Part shown: piece after piece, positions 63,096 to 64,000 of the stretch | How positions within the stretch are numbered: position 1 is the stretch's first letter | How the letters are laid out: each line of letters begins with the position of its first letter | DNA from: Variovorax boronicumulans | GTDB lineage: Bacteria; Pseudomonadota; Gammaproteobacteria; Burkholderiales; Burkholderiaceae_C | Length of the DNA stretch: 64,000 bases | Assembly: GCF_030812215.1 (NCBI RefSeq) | Contig: NZ_JAUSSG010000006.1 | Location: 391,122 to 455,121, forward strand | Reading direction: 5' to 3' | Translations under genes and position numbers: made by a program | The notes under the pieces: model-generated | Told to the model about the DNA's origin: nothing | Database searches by the model: none | What the model saw: the letters and a program-made list of their open reading frames with translations, nothing else

Positions 63096-63638
63096 ATGAC
63101 CAGCTTTGTCCACGTTGACCAACCTACCGTCCATCCTGGCGTCCGTCGCGCCGAGGTTCTTTTCGAGCAGATCCAGGCCGCGCGGGCCGGCGCCGAAGGC
63201 GCCCGTCCGTTTATCGCACTGTTCATCGTTGCTATCGCAGCAGCTGTGCTGGTGGTCGCCGACACGCTCGTCTCCAACTGGAACGAGGGCGCGCTGCTTG
63301 CCGCATGGGCCATCTTCTGCCTCGCAGCGATCGCGCTGTTTGCGCTGTTCGCAAGCTCGGTGCGCAAGAGCAGCATCGCTGGCCTCTGGCACGCAGCCGC
63401 TGAACGCCGTGCTGCGGCCCGTGCCGACGCCCGTTTCATGGAAACCGCGAAGAATGACCCGCGCGTGATGCAGGAACTGCAAGCCGCCGTGTGGCGCCAG
63501 CAATCGGAAGGCACCGTGCCCGCGGCTGCAGTTGCCAAGGTCGACGCACTGGCCCGCATGAGCGCCCGTTCGCAGGAAGCACGCATGCCGACGCTCTATG
63601 AAGCAATGCGCCGCATGAACAGCTCGCGCTACTACTAA
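63096..63638 (+). CDS. Two-helix membrane protein of unknown function
   Basis: The 180-residue product has two hydrophobic helices (about 38-58 and 65-88, PFIALFIVAIAAAVLVVADT and LLAAWAIFCLAAIALFALFA) and a long cytoplasmic Ala/Arg-rich C-terminal region with coiled-coil character (AAERRAAARADARF). GGAGG lies 13 bases before the ATG. No family recognised. An intrinsic terminator follows. Confidence 0.78.
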   Translation: MTSFVHVDQPTVHPGVRRAEVLFEQIQAARAGAEGARPFIALFIVAIAAAVLVVADTLVSNWNEGALLAAWAIFCLAAIALFALFASSVRKSSIAGLWHAAAERRAAARADARFMETAKNDPRVMQELQAAVWRQQSEGTVPAAAVAKVDALARMSARSQEARMPTLYEAMRRMNSSRYY

Positions 63639-63662
63639 GCTGAGTTAACGCTTGAGATAGAG

Positions 63663-63685
63663 AAGCCGCCTCCGGGCGGCTTTTT
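63663..63685 (+). terminator. Rho-independent terminator
   Basis: AAGCCGCC (63663-63670) and GGCGGCTT (63675-63682) pair around TCCG and run into TTTTT. It lies 25 bases after the stop of the two-helix membrane-protein gene. Confidence 0.92.
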
Positions 63686-63940
63686 CATGCGCGTGTCGAT
63701 CTCGATGCCTGGGGTGCGGCTGCGCTTCCCTGTATATAAGTAGCAAGTAGGGGAGTGCGGGCGCTGCCCATGTCTACACGCATACGCGGTGCTGAGGATC
63801 AAGAACAAAATCTCGCCAAGGGTAGCGTTAACCCGAAATCTCGATGTATACTCGTGGGCTCGGCTGATGACGCTCAAGTAGTGTTTCGGTGGTTGCCTTG
63901 GAAGAGGTGGTTGCTGATAGTTGGCTGATAAAAAGATTCT
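63686..63940. other. Intergenic region with no gene recognised
   Basis: No convincing coding frame is visible; the only long frame runs antisense across the terminator. The DNA is more A+T-rich than the genome average (for example TGTATATAAGTAGCAAGTAG). It probably forms the upstream region of the promoter at 63947. Confidence 0.55.
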
Positions 63941-63946
63941 TCGAAG

Positions 63947-63976
63947 TTGACTGGATTGCAAAAAACAGTGCATAAT
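63947..63976 (+). promoter_or_regulatory. Strong promoter, possibly of an rRNA or other stable-RNA gene
   Basis: TTGACT (63947-63952) and CATAAT (63971-63976) are separated by 18 bases, with an A-rich stretch (AAAAAG) upstream like an UP element. No open reading frame starts after it before the window ends. The sequence after the -10 (CGAAGGCTCCGCTGAAACAG) looks like a Burkholderiales rRNA leader, so an rRNA operon may begin just outside. Confidence 0.6.
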
Positions 63977-64000
63977 CGAAGGCTCCGCTGAAACAGCTTC

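Noticed and set aside
63635..63973. 112-residue minus frame at the right end
   Set aside because: It reads across the intrinsic terminator and promoter-like DNA and shows no family features, so it is most likely chance.

Overview
The window is a chromosomal segment of a high-G+C betaproteobacterium. Family content suggests a Comamonadaceae member such as Variovorax: many LysR regulators, several ABC uptake systems of the nitrate/sulfonate/taurine and branched-chain amino-acid types, glutarate, aromatic-amine and organosulfur catabolism, DUF1127, and a fumarylacetoacetase/acetoacetyl-CoA synthetase pair. The genus is inferred from protein character only. No insertion sequence, integrase, prophage or CRISPR array was seen. 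One gene (14397-16172) has clearly foreign base composition.

Layout: (1) 0-2.4 kb: the tail of one gene, a low-complexity Gly/Ala secreted protein, an Rrf2 regulator overlapping a thioredoxin-reductase-like flavoprotein, and tRNA-Gly(GCC). (2) 2.4-11.3 kb: a minus-strand operon of TetR, solute-binding protein, ATPase, two permeases, cyclase and fumarylacetoacetase. It is divergent from acetoacetyl-CoA synthetase plus a lipoprotein, with two TetR-type palindromes between them. Fumarylacetoacetase releases acetoacetate, and the divergent synthetase would activate it. (3) 11.3-17.7 kb: a membrane class III adenylate cyclase, a 2OG-Fe(II) oxygenase, the AT-rich OLD-family ATPase/TOPRIM nuclease, a GFA-family protein and an AraC regulator. 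(4) 17.7-21.8 kb: glutarate use (LysR, glutaryl-CoA dehydrogenase, CoA-transferase) and a VOC protein. (5) 21.8-34.3 kb: small secreted proteins and lipoproteins, mixed enzymes, aliphatic amidase with a terminator hairpin in its leader, glutaminase and an EamA exporter, plus a REP-like palindrome. (6) 34.3-43.2 kb: an apparent organosulfur region, with an arylsulfotransferase-like protein in an overlapping operon with a taurine/sulfonate-type ABC importer, and then a flavin reductase and an alkyl sulfatase. (7) 43-48.2 kb: an SDR, an AraC regulator, an SpmA-SpmB fusion and a ClsC-type phospholipase D. (8) 48.2-60.8 kb: the most unusual block. It joins a glutamine-synthetase-like ligase, a Rieske oxygenase, a 2Fe-2S ferredoxin, a complete Liv-type ABC importer with its own binding protein, a second convergent Tat-exported binding protein, GntR and TetR regulators and a Tat-exported amidase. 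It looks like an uptake and breakdown route for an amine or amide that is first gamma-glutamylated and then oxygenated. (9) 60.8-64 kb: a phosphoesterase and a LysR gene flanked by two small-protein genes whose upstream regions share an AGGG-N4-CCCT palindrome. The window ends in a strong promoter of stable-RNA type.

Operon joints are often ATGA or TGATG overlaps, used here to fix starts. Two gene-free stretches exceed 300 bases: 21749-22111, which holds two inverted repeats, and 63639-64000, which holds a terminator and the terminal promoter.
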